The translations under genes and the position numbers were made by a program. The notes beneath the pieces were generated by a model. That model was not told where the DNA came from and made no database searches. It was given only the letters and a program-made list of their open reading frames with translations. This document shows positions 9,850-19,332 of a stretch of DNA of 64,000 nucleotides, piece by piece; positions within the stretch are counted from its first letter, which is position 1; each line of letters starts with the position of its first letter. Source of the DNA: Metabacillus arenae (GTDB taxonomy: Bacteria; Bacillota; Bacilli; Bacillales; Bacillaceae); NCBI RefSeq assembly GCF_014773385.1, contig NZ_JACXAI010000007.1:1-64000 (forward strand). The letters are read 5' to 3'.

Positions 9850-10087
9850 CAAGGTTTATTCACTGAATAGCGTTTTTTTCCATTTCGAAGATGCTGCACT
9901 TGCCTGACGTTTAGCCTACAGGTTTTTCAAACAATAAAAAAGTGTGGGCGCACAAAACACCCACACTACGATTTCACAATTTTAAAAAGACTTATCGTAA
10001 TACCTGTCAACAGCTTACAGCGTCAATCAGGTGAGAAGCGGGTGCTTCTTCTTTGAAATATAGTAAATCACTATTCATTTCTTTACT
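9850..10087 (-). ncRNA. L20-type leader of infC-rpmI-rplT
   Basis: A 240-nt untranslated leader precedes infC. On the minus strand it contains several pairing segments and then an intrinsic terminator: AGTGTGGG with CCCACACT (9941-9967) followed by TTTTTT. In Bacillus this operon is controlled by L20 binding to the leader and stabilising the terminator. The call rests on position and the attenuator; the L20 pseudoknot was not folded. Confidence 0.85.
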
Positions 10088-10093
10088 TAGAGT

Positions 10094-10123
10094 AGTATAT
10101 CATTTTTCTTAAAAATGTGTCAA
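10094..10123 (-). promoter_or_regulatory. Predicted sigma-A promoter of the infC operon
   Basis: A perfect TTGACA (10123-10118) and TATACT (10099-10094) are separated by 18 bases, immediately upstream of the leader. Confidence 0.85.
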
Positions 10124-10239
10124 GCATACACATATTATTGCAACAGGAATAATTTTAGCAAATATTCAAATAGGAAGCAACTGTTTTTTTATAATAAAAA
10201 GAATCCAACTCCCATTTAACAGACTCATTTTGTTCTCGC

Positions 10240-10456
10240 CCTAGGCAAGTCAAGGCACTTCCGATTTTCCTTATTGGCCAGTGCATGCTGACAGGACGTC
10301 CAATTGCCGGCAGGCATAAGGCCGTAACATCTTTACCGGCCAGGCGCCATCGGTACTTAGGTCATAAACAAGTCTGTTCAAGAAGAATAATGAACAACCT
10401 CCCAGCAGGCTCGCCCGAATACTTTTCGCCAAAAGACTCGCGCCTTGGGCTGTTCT
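10240..10456 (-). repeat. Dispersed intergenic repeat, family 1 (between thrS and the infC promoter)
   Basis: A minus-strand copy with AAGTATTCGGGCGAGCC, GGGAGGTTGTTCATTATTC, TTTATGACCTAAG, CCGATGGCGCCTGGCCGG and GGACGTCC motifs. It carries an extended GC-rich interior like the copies at 3.8 and 50.9 kb. It starts at the thrS stop. Confidence 0.75.
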
Positions 10457-10458
10457 AA

Positions 10459-12393
10459 TTACTTTTTACTTTCTGCTTTCACGTTTTGCAGGAACTGGTT
10501 AAATGGTACTGTTTCAGATTTCTGCTCACCGTATTTTCGAACATTCACAGCTTCATCCTTGATTTCATTATCTCCTACCACAAGCATATAAGGAATCTTT
10601 TGCATTTGTGCTTCACGAATTTTATAGCCGATTTTCTCATCCCGGCTATCTAATTCAACCCGCAGACCTTCCCTTTGCAGCTGCTCTTGTACTTTTTTAG
10701 CATAATCAAGATGTACTGCTGGAGAAACAGGAATAACTTGAACTTGTACGGGTGCAAGCCATGTTGGGAATGCCCCTTTATACTCTTCGATAAGGAAAGC
10801 AACAAACCTTTCCATTGTAGAAACAACCCCGCGATGGATTACAACCGGCCGATGCTGTTTGCCATCTTCCCCTACGTAAGATAAATCGAAGCGCTCAGGC
10901 AGTAAGAAATCTAATTGAACAGTTGAAAGTGTCTCATCCTTACCTAAAGCAGTCCTAACTTGAACATCAAGCTTCGGACCGTAAAATGCAGCTTCTCCTT
11001 CTGCTTCATAGTAATCTAGATTAAGCTCATCCATTGCAGCTTTTAACATACTTTGAGCTTTTTCCCACATTGCATTATCATCGAAATATTTTTCTTTATC
11101 CTCTGGGTCACGATAAGACAAACGAAATGAATATTCTTCAAAGCCGAAGTCCTTGTATACCTCTTCAATTAACCGGACAACGCGGATAAATTCATCTTTA
11201 ATTTGATCCGGCCTTACAAAAATATGTGCATCATTTAGTGTCATTCCCCGAACACGCTGAAGTCCGGATAAAGCACCAGACATTTCATAGCGATGCTGCA
11301 AACCAAGCTCAGCGATTCGAATCGGAAGTTCACGGTAGCTATGGATTCCATTTTTGTAAATCATCATGTGGTGCGGGCAGTTCATCGGTCTTAAAACCAG
11401 ATCCTCATTATCCATGGACATGACAGGGAACATATCATCCTGGTAGTGATCCCAGTGACCTGATGTTTTATAAAGCTCTACACTTCCCATTGCAGGAGTA
11501 TATACGTGCTGATAGCCAAGACTGACTTCCTTATCAACAATATAGCGTTCGATGATCCGGCGGATTGTTGCCCCTTTAGGAAGCCACAGAGGTAATCCCT
11601 GCCCTACTTTTTGTGAACTTGTAAATAGATTTAATTCTTTTCCCAGTTTACGATGATCACGTTCTTTTGCTTCTTCTAATAGCCTTAGGTGTTCGTCAAG
11701 ATCAGCCTTTTTGAAAAACGCAGTTCCATAAATACGTTGAAGCATTTTATTATTACTATCACCACGCCAATATGCCCCGGCAATACTTAATAATTTAAAT
11801 TCTTTAATTTTACCTGTTGAAGGAACATGGATTCCTCGGCATAGATCAAAAAACTCTCCTTGCTTATAAAACGAAACAGCTTCGTCAGCAGGAATTGCTT
11901 CTAACAGTTCCAGCTTTAAATGATCCCCAATTTCCTCAAATCGTTTCTGTGCTACATCCCGGCTAACTTCCTCACGACTAATCTCAAAATTTTCATTTAC
12001 AATCTTTTTCATTTCTTTTTCGATAGCTGGAAGATCTTCTGAGGAAAGGGATTCTTCCATATCAATGTCATAATAAAAACCGCCCTCGATAACCGGCCCT
12101 ACTCCCAATTTCACATCTTTGCCATACAAACGCTTAATTGCCTGTGCCATTAAATGTGCAGTACTATGCCTTAAGATTTCTAAGGCATCTCCTGAATCTT
12201 GGGTAATAATTTCAATTTCCCCACCCTGTTCAATTGGTGTACGCAGATCTATTTGCGAGCCGTTAACTTTACCAGCGATCGATTTTTTCCTTAATCCTGG
12301 ACTAATGGATGCCGCAACCTCTTCTGTTGTCGTGCCTTTTGAAAACTCCTTTACAGCTCCGTCTGGAAATTTTAATTTTACAACGTCAGACAT
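10459..12393 (-). CDS. thrS: Threonine--tRNA ligase
   Basis: A 644-residue class II synthetase that charges tRNA-Thr. Domains in order: N-terminal TGS domain (residues 1-63), zinc-dependent editing domain with [10 protein letters not shown] and the CRGIHVP segment, catalytic core with motif 2 (the [17 protein letters not shown] region) and [11 protein letters not shown], and a C-terminal anticodon-binding domain. The ATG follows AAAGGAG and lies directly behind a Thr T-box. The gene is intact. Confidence 0.98.
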   Translation of the reverse strand: MSDVVKLKFPDGAVKEFSKGTTTEEVAASISPGLRKKSIAGKVNGSQIDLRTPIEQGGEIEIITQDSGDALEILRHSTAHLMAQAIKRLYGKDVKLGVGPVIEGGFYYDIDMEESLSSEDLPAIEKEMKKIVNENFEISREEVSRDVAQKRFEEIGDHLKLELLEAIPADEAVSFYKQGEFFDLCRGIHVPSTGKIKEFKLLSIAGAYWRGDSNNKMLQRIYGTAFFKKADLDEHLRLLEEAKERDHRKLGKELNLFTSSQKVGQGLPLWLPKGATIRRIIERYIVDKEVSLGYQHVYTPAMGSVELYKTSGHWDHYQDDMFPVMSMDNEDLVLRPMNCPHHMMIYKNGIHSYRELPIRIAELGLQHRYEMSGALSGLQRVRGMTLNDAHIFVRPDQIKDEFIRVVRLIEEVYKDFGFEEYSFRLSYRDPEDKEKYFDDNAMWEKAQSMLKAAMDELNLDYYEAEGEAAFYGPKLDVQVRTALGKDETLSTVQLDFLLPERFDLSYVGEDGKQHRPVVIHRGVVSTMERFVAFLIEEYKGAFPTWLAPVQVQVIPVSPAVHLDYAKKVQEQLQREGLRVELDSRDEKIGYKIREAQMQKIPYMLVVGDNEIKDEAVNVRKYGEQKSETVPFNQFLQNVKAESKK

Positions 12394-12430
12394 CCTTGTT
12401 CACTCCTTTAATAATTTATGAAAATATAAA

Positions 12431-12715
12431 AAACCCCGCCCCTGGAAAGGGACGAGGTTTGTAAACACTCTACTATCACGCGGTTCCACCCTTTTTCCAT
12501 ATTTCATAAAAAAACAGCTCAAACTGAAATATGGCTCTTAAAAAATCTATAACGGGAATACCCGTCAGCCATTACTGGGCAAAACGCTTTTCACAACCGA
12601 AGTTTAGAGGCGGTAAGTCATATTCATCCTGTTAGGAAGCTTTCAGCCGGCGGCCTCCCTCTCTAAAAACTGATTTTAACATGCTCATGTCCTCATCATA
12701 ACAATATATTATTTA
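12431..12715 (-). ncRNA. T-box leader of thrS
   Basis: On the minus strand AAGGGTGGAACCGCG (about 12493-12479) precedes a terminator (AACCTCGTCCC with GGGGCGGGGTT, then TTTTTT, about 12461-12431). Upstream elements include AGAGAGGGAGG and a long A-rich hairpin. ACT/ACC (Thr) codons lie in GAATATGACTTACCGCC in the specifier region; I did not fold the RNA to decide which is read. It should act as a Thr-tRNA sensor. Confidence 0.92.
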
Positions 12716-12727
12716 ATATTTAATCGT

Positions 12728-12756
12728 ATTATAAATCGTTTAGAAGGAGAAATCAA
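12728..12756 (-). promoter_or_regulatory. Predicted sigma-A promoter of the thrS T-box transcript
   Basis: TTGATT (12756-12751) and TATAAT (12733-12728) are separated by 17 bases, upstream of the T-box. Confidence 0.65.
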
Positions 12757-12990
12757 ATCATTTTTCACATCACATTTATCCAACTCTAATTTGCTGCAGA
12801 GCACCCTTTCTCAATCTCTTTGAAAAATGAGGATGGTAGGGAATCATTTGCCCATAGGCTGTCAGATAAAAGGAATACGTACTACTAACGCCATTTATTC
12901 ATCCTTAAGGTGGAGCATAATGAACAAAGGCTACTCTGTCCCAGCGTCTTCATTGGCACATCCTGTGCCCTGCCTCCGTTAATGAACGTT
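12757..12990. other. Intergenic region between thrS promoter and ytxC
   Basis: No supported gene. A small perfect inverted repeat (GGCACATCCTGTGCC) lies near 12955 without a T-run. A 20-codon plus-strand frame at 12919 with an AAGGTGGAG site is too short to call. Confidence 0.4.
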
Positions 12991-13827
12991 TCATTTTATT
13001 CTTTTTAGCTGGAAAGAGTCTCTGGAAAAAACTCTTAACCTTTCTTGAAAGATATTCTGAATAGTTTGTATCATACCGTTGTCATTATCGTCTGTATACA
13101 AGTATATATGCTCAGGAGCAATAGATACTAATGGAGCAAGGAGTCCTGAATCAATATACATTGGATGTTGATAAATAAACGTTCTATCAATAAATGATTT
13201 TAATTTTTTTTGTGAAAGTAAATTTAATTGATCATCAAACACAAAAAAATGCTCATCATGGTCTATATATAAAGTGGTTATTTTTGATTCATGCTGAATC
13301 ACATATTCACGCAGACTTTGAATAAAGTTTTGATATTCCTGCTCCAGCTTATACTCCTCAATCGCGATTTCGACATACTCGCGAAGTCTGTGAAAATAAG
13401 CTTGCAAACGAAACGTTGAAAAAGAATCAAATGTAAAGCTTAAGCCCGGTTTTAATAAGAGTTCAAAAGCTTTTTGCAGCAGCTCTTGACGCGGCCCCAA
13501 TTCTTCAACCTTAGGAATTTCCGTCCGCTCACCCTCCATCAAGGAGTGAGCAATATGTAACAGCTCCTGCTTCTCATCTTTATCAGTAAAGAAAAACTGT
13601 TTTTCTATAATAGCTATTAAATACCCATCCTCTTTATACGTTAACCAATATTCCATTAGCAAAGCTGTAAGTGTACTTATAAAGCTATCAGCCTGTTTAG
13701 CAGAAGACACTCTCACCCCGCAGCTCTCAATCAGCTCTAAATGAAAAGTATTCCCTTTCCTATGCTGTTGGAGAAATCTATATAAACATTCCAGATCCTG
13801 TTCGCAATTAAAAGTGATTTCAACCAC
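12991..13827 (-). CDS. ytxC: Putative sporulation protein YtxC
   Basis: A 278-residue protein matching the YtxC family, found only in spore-forming Bacillaceae and placed next to dnaI/thrS as here. No signal peptide or membrane helix is visible. The start is taken as GTG at 13827 (VVEITFNCEQDLE), since AAGGGGGG lies six bases upstream; the longer frame from 13848 begins with TTG and translates that ribosome site. The biochemical function is unknown. The region upstream, towards dnaI, holds the dnaBI terminator. Confidence 0.82.
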   Translation of the reverse strand: MVEITFNCEQDLECLYRFLQQHRKGNTFHLELIESCGVRVSSAKQADSFISTLTALLMEYWLTYKEDGYLIAIIEKQFFFTDKDEKQELLHIAHSLMEGERTEIPKVEELGPRQELLQKAFELLLKPGLSFTFDSFSTFRLQAYFHRLREYVEIAIEEYKLEQEYQNFIQSLREYVIQHESKITTLYIDHDEHFFVFDDQLNLLSQKKLKSFIDRTFIYQHPMYIDSGLLAPLVSIAPEHIYLYTDDNDNGMIQTIQNIFQERLRVFSRDSFQLKRIK

Positions 13828-13979
13828 ATTAGTCCCCCCTTGCAACATCTGCTTCTATGTATATGGGGGGGTGGACAAATTTAGAAGTAAGGATAACTAA
13901 ATTCATTACGCTTCAAATGGAATAATCCGTTAAAACGGGTTCACTTAATCTCCCAGGTTCAATTATTCTTATAAAAAAA

Positions 13980-14010
13980 TAAAAAATGACCCGTCTTAGA
14001 GTCATTTTTC
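13980..14010 (-). terminator. dnaB-dnaI operon terminator
   Basis: AAAAATGAC and GTCATTTTTT pair around CTCTAAGACGG on the minus strand, ending in a long T-run, 66 bases after the dnaI stop. Confidence 0.88.
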
Positions 14011-14076
14011 TAATTTTTGAGTTAGAAGGCTTAATAATTATGTTAAAAATTAAGAGTTTAATTTCATCAAAGCATC

Positions 14077-15009
14077 CTAAGCCCTCCTGTTTTGTCCTTT
14101 TAATTCCACAGGCTTAGCAAGGTATTTTATTCTTTCTAAAATACGCCGCGCTTTTACTTCCTCCGCTTCTCCCCGCTGTGAATATGTCAAGTGATGAAGC
14201 AATTGATCGAAATTAAAGTTGGAAGTAAAGAAAGTCGGCAGGTTTTCCAGCATCCGATGTTGCAGAATCGTTCCTAACACTTCATCTCTTATCCAGCTTG
14301 ACATTGATTCTGCACCGATATCATCAAGCATAAGAACTGGGACCTTTTTTACGGCATCCAGTTTCTTGTCTATCGATTGATCATTGATTGAGTTTTTCAT
14401 TTCTCTTAAAAACTCAGGTACATAAACAAGCATTGAAGAAACATCAATATCAGCCAGTTCATTGGCAATTGCACCGAGAATATAAGTTTTTCCAACTCCA
14501 AAAGATCCATGTATAAACAATGCTTTAGGTTGATCTTCATCCCCATACTTCTTAACCAATTCTTGGATGTGACGGATGATGTCAAACCTGCTTGGTTCAT
14601 CGATTTCGATATCTGTTAACTTGACATCAAGGATTTCTTTTGGAACATAAATACTTTTTATTAAGGACCGGTGTTTACGTAACTCGTCGTCTTTTTGTTT
14701 TGATGGGCAAATATCATAAAGTAAATCGATATTTTTCCCATCAAATAAAAGAGATGGGTAGTAGCCTTTAATAAGATTTTTACAATCACTTAAGCTTTGA
14801 CAGCTTTCACACCGCTTACTTTGTGAAACAAATTCATAAAGTTTAATCAAATTCCTGTCTATCAATTCTTGAGTGATATATGGAGTATGTTCTTTAATAA
14901 ATTCTCTCACATCAGGATCTTGTAAAACTTGTCTTTTTTCTTTTTCATACCGAGCTTTAAAGTCCTGGCGCTTTGTCACATTTCCAAGTGCTTTGTTTAT
15001 GGATTCCAC
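14077..15009 (-). CDS. dnaI: Primosomal protein DnaI (helicase loader)
   Basis: A 310-residue AAA+ ATPase that loads the replicative helicase at oriC and at restart sites together with DnaB and DnaD. The N-terminal zinc-binding helicase-interaction domain shows CESCQSLSDC near residue 67. The C-terminal AAA+ domain has Walker A GSFGVGKTYILGA near residue 167, Walker B VLMLDDIGAESMS and the sensor TFFTSNFNF. The GTG start follows AGGTGA. The gene lies 18 bases after dnaB. Confidence 0.97.
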   Translation of the reverse strand: MESINKALGNVTKRQDFKARYEKEKRQVLQDPDVREFIKEHTPYITQELIDRNLIKLYEFVSQSKRCESCQSLSDCKNLIKGYYPSLLFDGKNIDLLYDICPSKQKDDELRKHRSLIKSIYVPKEILDVKLTDIEIDEPSRFDIIRHIQELVKKYGDEDQPKALFIHGSFGVGKTYILGAIANELADIDVSSMLVYVPEFLREMKNSINDQSIDKKLDAVKKVPVLMLDDIGAESMSSWIRDEVLGTILQHRMLENLPTFFTSNFNFDQLLHHLTYSQRGEAEEVKARRILERIKYLAKPVELKGQNRRA

Positions 15010-15026
15010 AAAGAATCACCTACTTA

Positions 15027-16442
15027 TTATCCTTTTTTCTTCTTATTTTTCATTTCTTCATATCGTTTCAGTTCTTCTGCAAGTTTTTTTCTTTCTCTTT
15101 CAAATTCGTCATGATTTATCTCAGTCTTTTCTTGATTATTTTCTTCTTTTTCGTGTTTAAGCCAGTCAGGAAGTTTTTCTGTTCGAATTGACTTTCTGTT
15201 CTGACCGTTCTTTGTTTTGTTTTCTGCCCACGATAAATACTGTCTATGTTCTTGTTTAGCTAAATTCATAGCTTGCTGAACCGTTTTTATTTGTTTTCTT
15301 GCCCAGTGTCCGGCAATTTTTTGAACATAACTCTTTGTCAGTTTCATATCTGTTTTCAAGAAAACATAATAAATGAGAACATTCACAACTCCAGGGTGCA
15401 ATTTTTGTTTAAACATAACCTCTTCAATAATCTGCAGGTCTGCAATTGAAGCTTCAGCACCGCCGGAAATGTCTTGAAGAAACTTTCTTGGAGAGATGGT
15501 CTCCAGCTGATAAATCATCTCTTCTTCCTGAGTTAACCCTTCAGTACGATTAATTGTTCTTTCCCTTAACGGCTGGACTTTATCCGCCAAGTCTGGGAGT
15601 TTTAAACCATGCTCAAACTGATACCAGTCCCGTGCTGATTTACGAAGCGTCTCCTCATTAATTGTATCATTTTCCTCTAAAGCATCCATGACAAGACTTT
15701 TCATTTGGATTGCATCTATCCCATAGAGGAAAGAAAGCTTTTTGATCGTTTCTTTTATATTGGGTTTAATAGAAGACGTTGGAATTATTGACTCTGAAAG
15801 ACCTGAAAAGAATAATTGAAAATTAAAGACATCTTCTTTTAAAAAAACCGATTCCCTTCTATCATCCTTTACAAACTCTTTGCCATCCTGAACTTCGAAA
15901 TCGTCCTTCGCCTCGTTGGAAGGGATAATTTCTGAAGGCTGTATGGATTTAAACACTTCGTGAAATTCCCTCGTCACCTCTTTTACATCTGGCGAAACAG
16001 TCAAGTCAGAGAAGAAATTCTTTAGTTGCTGGAATTTTGTTTTTCCTACCCGATTATATAAATATATATTTAAAAAACCATCATTAAAAAACACATCAGG
16101 TCTTAATGGAGGGGCTAATTCATAGACATATAATTTTTCATCCCCGTTCTGCTTTACAAATGTCTTAAGTAACCCCATTCCTTCAAGCTTTAGGCGTTCT
16201 TTAAAAATTTCATTTAAGTTAGATTGCATGAGGACCATTAATCCGCTGTGAGTCGTTTCGTTTCCCCAGAGCCGATCCTGTTCCAGCTCCCCCCACAAGG
16301 TCATATACAAGCTAAAGCATTTTGATCCAACCAGCGGCTGATATAAAAGGGTTAAAATTTTGCGATCAAACTCCTGAAGCACTCCTTGACTTCTAACAAT
16401 ATAGCGATCGACAGGTAAAAGCTCATTCCAATGTGATTCCAT
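15027..16442 (-). CDS. dnaB: Replication initiation and membrane attachment protein DnaB
   Basis: The Gram-positive DnaB (not the helicase of that name), a 471-residue co-loader that remodels oriC DNA with DnaD and DnaI. The N-terminal DDBH1 region (HWNELLPVDRYIVRS, LYQPLVGSKCFSLYMTLWGE) and the C-terminal DDBH2 region are present; the end is highly charged and lysine-rich. ATG at 16442 is preferred over TTG at 16460 because GGAAGG lies ten bases upstream. It follows nrdR in one unit. Confidence 0.96.
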   Translation of the reverse strand: MESHWNELLPVDRYIVRSQGVLQEFDRKILTLLYQPLVGSKCFSLYMTLWGELEQDRLWGNETTHSGLMVLMQSNLNEIFKERLKLEGMGLLKTFVKQNGDEKLYVYELAPPLRPDVFFNDGFLNIYLYNRVGKTKFQQLKNFFSDLTVSPDVKEVTREFHEVFKSIQPSEIIPSNEAKDDFEVQDGKEFVKDDRRESVFLKEDVFNFQLFFSGLSESIIPTSSIKPNIKETIKKLSFLYGIDAIQMKSLVMDALEENDTINEETLRKSARDWYQFEHGLKLPDLADKVQPLRERTINRTEGLTQEEEMIYQLETISPRKFLQDISGGAEASIADLQIIEEVMFKQKLHPGVVNVLIYYVFLKTDMKLTKSYVQKIAGHWARKQIKTVQQAMNLAKQEHRQYLSWAENKTKNGQNRKSIRTEKLPDWLKHEKEENNQEKTEINHDEFERERKKLAEELKRYEEMKNKKKKG

Positions 16443-16497
16443 TCTTCTACAACCTTCCAAGCCTCAATGTTCCATAATAAAAATTCTCACGAAAAAA

Positions 16498-16956
16498 CTA
16501 CCGTTCCTTATTTATCAAATCTTTTAATTCATCTATAAATACGTTAATATCTTTAAATTGACGATAAACCGAGGCGAATCTAACATAGGCAACTTCATCA
16601 ACTTTTGCTAACCGATCCATAACCATTTCACCGACTAAATCGCTTTTCACCTCAGAAACTCCTTGATTACGGAGCTCCTTTTCAATATCGTGTGAAATTT
16701 CCTCTAATTGCTTTAAAGCTACAGGACGCTTTTCACATGCTTTAATCAGCCCTCTTAACATCTTTTCACGACTGAATTCTTCCCTGGTCCCTTCCTTTTT
16801 AACAACAATGAGCGGAATCTCTTCTACTTTTTCAAAAGTCGTAAAACGGTATTGGCAATCCTCACATTCGCGCCTTCTGCGAATAGCTCTGCCTTCATCA
16901 ACAGGACGAGAGTCTAATACTCTTGTCCCATTATTTTGACATGTTGGGCATTTCAT
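16498..16956 (-). CDS. nrdR: Transcriptional repressor NrdR
   Basis: A 152-residue zinc-ribbon/ATP-cone regulator that represses ribonucleotide reductase genes in response to ATP/dATP. The zinc ribbon has CPTC at residues 3-6 and CEDC near residues 31-34; the ATP-cone begins at [16 protein letters not shown]. Length and order (upstream of dnaB) match B. subtilis ytcG/nrdR. No nrd genes lie in this window. Confidence 0.97.
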   Translation of the reverse strand: MKCPTCQNNGTRVLDSRPVDEGRAIRRRRECEDCQYRFTTFEKVEEIPLIVVKKEGTREEFSREKMLRGLIKACEKRPVALKQLEEISHDIEKELRNQGVSEVKSDLVGEMVMDRLAKVDEVAYVRFASVYRQFKDINVFIDELKDLINKER

Positions 16957-17034
16957 AACACCAACTCCATTAAGGTTTCTTCACGAGGTTGATATACCTT
17001 TATCATATAGAAAAGAAAAAAAACGAACAAGCCG

Positions 17035-17433
17035 CTAGCTTGAATGAATACCAGTTCCGACAAAGGTCATCTCGCGGTCTAACTTATTGTAAACGGTTGA
17101 AATTAACTTTCTGCTATATCCAAAGTCTGTCGGCAAAGGGGTATCTGTTGAAACAGAAAAATCAACGGCTGTTTCCAATGGTCTTACTGAAATTATCGTT
17201 ACAATAAGCAATGCTTTTTTAGGCTTTAAAACATTAACGCTGATTTCCCCACGTTCTTCTGACACAGAGGTTACTTCAAACCCTTCTGTCCTCTTTAAAA
17301 CTTCTTGAACGGTTTCAATCGCTTTTTTATTTGTTACCTTATAATAATGGCTGCGCAATTCACTTATTGGATGATTTTCTGAAGTTTCCGTATGTGTCGA
17401 AAAAAAACGCTGAATATTTTGTAAAAGACCCAT
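17035..17433 (-). CDS. Conserved cytosolic protein of unknown function
   Basis: A 132-residue protein without signal or membrane segments, predicted alpha/beta from the hydrophobic pattern. I recognise it only as a short conserved protein often found between nrdR and speD in Bacillaceae. The ribosome site AAAGGAGAG lies nine bases before the ATG. It is separated from speD by a terminator. Confidence 0.75.
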   Translation of the reverse strand: MGLLQNIQRFFSTHTETSENHPISELRSHYYKVTNKKAIETVQEVLKRTEGFEVTSVSEERGEISVNVLKPKKALLIVTIISVRPLETAVDFSVSTDTPLPTDFGYSRKLISTVYNKLDREMTFVGTGIHSS

Positions 17434-17515
17434 TCTATTTTTTCTCTCCTTTTCACTAAGCTCCCGATTATTTAGTTAATCCTATTTACTATCATACTTA
17501 ATTTTCACAGAAATC

Positions 17516-17546
17516 AAAAGAGGTGTGAATCAACTTCACACCTCTT
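17516..17546. terminator. speD terminator
   Basis: AGAGGTGTGAA and TTCACACCTCT form an 11-bp stem with a five-base loop. It lies 18 bases beyond the speD stop. Flanking T-runs are short on both strands. Confidence 0.75.
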
Positions 17547-17563
17547 TGTTATATTACAATCTA

Positions 17564-17944
17564 TTAAAGTGCTTTTACTTGTGCTTGTTTAACATGAACT
17601 GGCCCCATTCCGCGCGGGATTTCAATATTCTCACGTGTTTGAGCTCCCAGTGATTCAGCAATGTGGTCAGCTGCGATATTCGGATTTAAATCCCCGCAGG
17701 TATAAACATCAATACTTGCATAGCCATGCTCAGGAAAACTGTGAATTGTTAGATGAGATTCAGAGATGATAACAACCCCGCTAACTCCTTGAGGTGCAAA
17801 TTTATGAAAAGCGACCTCTCGCACTTCAGCACCTGATTTTAACGCAGCATTAACAAATGTTTTTTCAATAAACTCCATGTTATTCAACTTATCAAAATCA
17901 CATCCCCATAATTCAGAGATTACGTGACGTCCCATAGTTTCCAT
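17564..17944 (-). CDS. speD: S-adenosylmethionine decarboxylase proenzyme
   Basis: A 126-residue pyruvoyl-dependent enzyme of the short bacterial class that makes decarboxylated SAM for spermidine synthesis. The self-cleavage site is in [19 protein letters not shown] near residue 62, where the Ser becomes the pyruvoyl group of the alpha chain. The start [14 protein letters not shown] matches B. subtilis SpeD. AGGGGG lies eight bases before the ATG. A second ATG four bases upstream opens an 11-codon overlapping frame. The gene has a 140-nt structured leader. Confidence 0.97.
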   Translation of the reverse strand: METMGRHVISELWGCDFDKLNNMEFIEKTFVNAALKSGAEVREVAFHKFAPQGVSGVVIISESHLTIHSFPEHGYASIDVYTCGDLNPNIAADHIAESLGAQTRENIEIPRGMGPVHVKQAQVKAL

Positions 17945-17995
17945 TCATGGATCCCCCTTTTACAAAATATTCAACGAATGAACTCTTTGCATCAT

Positions 17996-18064
17996 GGTAT
18001 GGTTGACTACCACGGGGGAAAGTTAGTCCAAAGAGGTCCTAACCCTTTAAGTAGTTGCATTACC
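17996..18064 (-). ncRNA. Candidate structured leader of speD
   Basis: In the minus-strand RNA, GGUAAUG (18064-18058) can pair with CAUACC (18001-17996) with one bulge. ACUAC (18055-18051) pairs with GUAGU (18010-18006). Inside these, AAAGGGUUAG (48-39 of 18 kb) pairs with CUAACUUU (26-19) with a bulge. The nested stems lie between a good promoter and speD. I know of no named RNA family for this leader. Confidence 0.45.
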
Positions 18065-18090
18065 GTGCCAATAAGAAGTTCACGAAAAAT

Positions 18091-18119
18091 AGTATACTTT
18101 GTTTAAGATTATTTTGCAA
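18091..18119 (-). promoter_or_regulatory. Predicted sigma-A promoter of speD
   Basis: TTGCAA (18119-18114) and TATACT (18096-18091) are separated by 17 bases. Transcription would start near 18084, giving a 5' leader of about 140 nt. Confidence 0.75.
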
Positions 18120-18138
18120 TACACTTTTTTATTATCAT

Positions 18139-18190
18139 AAAAAAAGGTACCAGGTACTCGCGGTTCCTGGAACCGCGAGTACCTGGTACC
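18139..18190 (-). terminator. gapB terminator: 45-bp perfect palindrome
   Basis: Two perfect 22-base arms (18146-18167 and 18169-18190) surround a single base. The arms contain GGTACCAGGTAC and CGCGGTTCC. On the minus strand the hairpin is followed by seven T, eight bases after the gapB stop. Confidence 0.88.
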
Positions 18191-18197
18191 TGCGTAA

Positions 18198-19220
18198 TTA
18201 TACCGCAGACAGCCTTTCCATCTTAGCAGCTACATGCTTTGCTAAATCGACTACTCTGCAGGAATAACCCCACTCATTATCATACCAAGCAAGCACTTTT
18301 ATCTTTGACCCTTCTATCACCATTGTAGACAATCCATCTATAATCGCCGAATGGGGATTTGTATTAAAGTCAATAGATACTAAAGGCTCTGTCGTATATT
18401 CAATGATGCCATACATGGAGCTGTTTGCTGCTAGCATAAACGCATGATTCACCTCTTCTACTGTTACTTCCCTCTTAACGTCTACCACCAAATCCACCAG
18501 CGACACGTTTGGAGTTGGAACTCTAAGAGCCATACCATGCAGTTTTCCTCTTAAGTGAGGTAAAACTAATGATAATGCTTTGGCTGCACCAGTAGTAGTA
18601 GGAATTATGGATTGAGCGCAAGCTCTGGCACGCCGTAGATCTTTGTGTGGATTATCAATATTTTTCTGGTCATTCGTGTAAGCATGAACCGTTGTCATCA
18701 GTCCATTTTCTATACCGAATTGCTCGTCTAATACTTTTACAACAGGAGCTAGACAGTTTGTCGTACATGAGGCATTTGAAATAATCATATGCTCTTCAAG
18801 ATTAAGAACTTCCTCGTTCACACCCATTACAATTGTGACATCCTCATTTTTCCCCGGGGCTGTTAAAATAACTTTTTTTGCGCCTGCTTCAATATGTGCA
18901 ATCGCTTTATCACGAGAATTAAATTTCCCAGTTGCCTCAATAACAATATCTATATCGAATTCTAGCCAAGGCAGAAGCCTTGGTTCGCGATTATTAAGCA
19001 ATTTTATTTTCCTTCCGTTTACAATGAGGTGCTGTTCCTCTGCAATTACCTCACCATCAAACTTCCCATGATTTGTGTCATACTTTATTAAATGTGCTAA
19101 CGTTTCAGCTGGGTAGCTGGCATTTATCGCAACGATATTTAGATTATCCTCGGTAATTGCTTTTCTAAAAACCATTCTTCCTATCCGTCCAAAACCATTA
19201 ATTGCAATATTAGCCTTCAT
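18198..19220 (-). CDS. gapB: Glyceraldehyde-3-phosphate dehydrogenase, gluconeogenic type
   Basis: A 340-residue GAPDH with an N-terminal Rossmann fold (INGFGRIGRMVFRKA), the catalytic cysteine in SNASCTTNCLAPV near residue 154, and the C-terminal WYDNEWGYSCRVVDL. The place between speD and coaE matches B. subtilis gapB, the NADP-preferring gluconeogenic enzyme that CcpN represses on glucose. Residue 32-35 (NASY) lacks the acidic residue typical of NAD-specific enzymes, which fits NADP use. No CcpN site was identified. Confidence 0.95.
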   Translation of the reverse strand: MKANIAINGFGRIGRMVFRKAITEDNLNIVAINASYPAETLAHLIKYDTNHGKFDGEVIAEEQHLIVNGRKIKLLNNREPRLLPWLEFDIDIVIEATGKFNSRDKAIAHIEAGAKKVILTAPGKNEDVTIVMGVNEEVLNLEEHMIISNASCTTNCLAPVVKVLDEQFGIENGLMTTVHAYTNDQKNIDNPHKDLRRARACAQSIIPTTTGAAKALSLVLPHLRGKLHGMALRVPTPNVSLVDLVVDVKREVTVEEVNHAFMLAANSSMYGIIEYTTEPLVSIDFNTNPHSAIIDGLSTMVIEGSKIKVLAWYDNEWGYSCRVVDLAKHVAAKMERLSAV

Positions 19221-19332
19221 TATAGATCCCCTTTCAAACTATGTGTCATACTTATTTTCATTATTATATAATTAGTATATCACATTACCTTTAAAACGGA
19301 ATCCTTAATCCGTCTTTTTCTGCAAATAAAAT

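Noticed and set aside
12919-12981. A 20-codon plus-strand frame with an AAGGTGGAG site
   Set aside because: It is too short and overlaps the region of the ytxC 3' end without other support.
15027-15191. Plus-strand Phe/Ser-rich frames opposite dnaB
   Set aside because: They are the reverse complement of the lysine/glutamate-rich dnaB C-terminus.
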